Notes under the pieces: model-generated
Database searches by the model: none
Told to the model about the DNA's origin: nothing
The model's input: only the letters and a program-made list of their open reading frames with translations
NCBI GenBank assembly: GCA_029204225.1
Contig: CM055096.1
Span: forward strand, 4,496,014-4,560,013
DNA: 64,000 bases
Direction of reading: 5' to 3'
Origin: Diphasiastrum complanatum
Lineage: Eukaryota; Streptophyta; Lycopodiopsida; Lycopodiales; Lycopodiaceae
Shown: positions 62,611 through 64,000 of the stretch, piece by piece
Numbering within the stretch: the first letter of the stretch is position 1
Layout of the letters: the number at the start of each line of letters is the position of its first letter
Program-made: the position numbers and the translations under genes

Positions 62611-63430
62611 GATTTTTGTGAGCTTGAAGGCATTAAAAGAGAGTTTTCTTGTGCCTACTCTCCATCTCAAAATGGAGTGGCCGAGAGAAAGAATAGATCT
62701 CTATGTGAATGTGCAAAATCTATGAGAATTGAGGCATATTTGCCCAAAGATTTTTGGGGAGAATCCATTAATTGTGCAAATTATCTTTGCAATAGGCTCC
62801 CACATATAGCTCTTGAAGGAAAGTCACCATATGAAATCTTATTTTTAAAGAAGCCTAAGGTTGATCACCTTAGAGTTTTTGGATGCTTATGCTTTGTCCA
62901 TATTCCCTTGGAAACAAGGAAGAAGGAAGATCCTAGTGCATGCAAAGGGATCATGGTTGGATACTCATCCACCAAGAAGGCCTATAGAGTCTTTATACTC
63001 TCTACGTCTCAAGTTATTGAAAGTAGAGATGTTGTCTTTCATGAAGATCAACACTCATCTTTTGAAGAGGCCGGTATCAAGAAATCTATGGATGCATCAT
63101 CAATTATTGATCTTGAAGACAATCATGATGTGATGGGGTCGAGATTTGAAGAAGACTCTCCTCGGATTTTCTCACCAAGAAGATCCATGAGAGATAGATC
63201 CGAGCCTAAGAGGCTCTCATATGATGACAAAGGCAAACAAGTGGATCTTGATTCCACTAATTATGTTTTTTATGTCTCTCATGAAGAGCCAAAGAATGTA
63301 CAAGAGGCACTCAATACCAAGGAGTGGTATGACGCCATGAAGCAAGAGTATGATGCATTGATCACCAGCAATACTTGGGAGCTTGTGGATCCTCCATCCA
63401 ACAAGCATGTGATTGGTTGCAAGTGGGTAT
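62611..63430 (+). pseudogene. Copia D integrase C-terminal part and linker
   Basis: In frame with the preceding segment across the TAA: DFCELEGIKREFSCAYSPSQ, NGVAERKNRSLCECAKSMRI (Glu), DFWGESINCANYLCNRLPHI, KVDHLRVFGCLCFVHIPLET, MVGYSSTKKAYRVFILSTSQ, VIESRDVVFHED, acidic linker, RRSMRDRSEPKRLSYDDKGK, then RT opening TNTWELVDPPSNKHVIGCKW-like residues (observed SNTWELVDPPSNKHVIGCKW). The frame breaks by one base at about 63428. Confidence 0.92.
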
Positions 63431-64000
63431 TTGGATCAAGTTCAATCATGATGGCACCATCAACAAGCATAAAGCAAGATTATGTGCCAAAGGATTTGCT
63501 CAAATCCATGGTCTTGATTATGAGGAGACCTTTGCACCCGTTGCAAAGATGGTGACAATAAGAATTCTTATTTCTCTTGCCTGTTTTTTCAAGTGGAAGG
63601 TGTTCCAATTAGATGAATCCAATGCTTTTCTAAATGGTTATCTTGAGGAGGAGATCTATATGGAACAACCTCAAGGATTCATCAAGGATGAGTCCAAAGT
63701 GTGCTTGCTCCTCAAAAGTCTTTATGGACTCAAGCAAGCACCAAGATCATGGTATTCAAGACTTAGCTCTTTTCTTATCTCACTAGGATTTACTCTTAGT
63801 GACTATGATCCTTCCATGTATCTAAAGTTTGTTGACAGCAATATTGTCATTCTTCTAATTTATGTTGATGACATTATTCTTTGTGGAAGTTGCATCAAGC
63901 TAGTTGATGAAACCAAGCTAGCACTTGGATGTGAGTTTAAAATGCAAGATCTAGGAGAGATGCATTACATCCTAGGCCTAGAATTGATTTTTATGAAAAT
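63431..64000 (+). CDS. Copia D reverse transcriptase, open to the window edge
   Basis: In the frame beyond the shift: [120 protein letters not shown] (YVDD active site, about 63856) and MQDLGEMHYILGLELIF. No stop to 64000; RNase H lies outside. It copies element RNA into DNA inside the particle. One difference from consensus is DESNAFLNG where DVKxAFLNG is usual. Confidence 0.93.

Larger units (their letters stand above)
59425..64000 (+). mobile_element. Ty1/copia element, family D, 5' part to window edge
   Basis: LTR, primer site, a leader of about 745 bp, then gag-pro-int-RT in a nearly continuous frame up to the window end. Damage found: TAG at 61244, one-base shift near 62207, TAA at 62608 and one-base shift near 63428. 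All catalytic motifs read so far are intact. It is the least decayed element here. Fragments of the same lineage occur at 7226-7869. Confidence 0.92.

Overview
The window is nuclear DNA from a land plant, probably one with a large, repeat-rich genome. This rests on abundant Ty1/copia and Ty3/gypsy LTR retrotransposons with plant-type tRNA primer sites (initiator Met, Asp), AT-rich spacers, and one host gene with GT-AG introns that belongs to the plant-specific TPD1 (TAPETUM DETERMINANT1) family of secreted cysteine-rich ligands. I cannot name the species. I see no bacterial operons, rRNA, tRNA genes or CRISPR array.

Layout. 1-2172: debris of a retroelement-like region (a motif-rich non-coding stretch, a decayed reverse-strand ORF and a coiled-coil fragment). 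2173-5279: a decayed copia element on the minus strand (here 'family A') with its LTR and primer site. 5561-13030: a patchwork of old copia fragments in both orientations ('family E' and others). 13031-16900: AT-rich spacer with short tandem duplications. 16911-20510: the host locus, a three-exon TPD1-like gene (17838-19721, minus) plus a second, intact copy of its last exon 3' of it. 20511-22950: spacer, a copia integrase fossil and an unidentified ORF. 22951-30394: a Ty3/gypsy element bounded by LTRs and a 4-of-5-base target duplication, which split that ORF. 30740-32050: a deleted chromovirus-like gypsy, minus. 32150-35985: a copia element ('family F'). 36052-39260: a second gypsy related to the one at 22951, minus, with a long extra coiled-coil ORF after integrase. 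39261-47230: mostly spacer with an unclassified decayed ORF, a 93-bp duplication, a long (CT)n tract and a gag-like gene with an AT-hook. 47233-59340: a nested stack in which copia C was hit by copia A, which was hit by copia B; two adjacent inversions then scrambled it. 59425-64000: the 5' LTR and most of gag-pol of a relatively fresh copia ('family D') that runs off the window.

The only convincing host gene is the TPD1-like one. Its product should be secreted and, by family knowledge, may act as a ligand for an EMS1/EXS-type leucine-rich-repeat receptor kinase in anther or sporangium cell fate. All other coding sequence is retroelement gag (capsid, nucleocapsid), protease, integrase and reverse transcriptase/RNase H, nearly all broken by stops, frameshifts and deletions. 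The copia element at the right edge is the least damaged.

The observations I find most worth following are: the duplicated TPD1 terminal exon, which could give mutually exclusive 3' ends; the alternating complementary 8-9-nt motif through the gypsy leader, with similar motif sets elsewhere; the coiled-coil ORF downstream of a gypsy integrase; and the nested and inverted copia stack, whose order of events can be read from its junctions.
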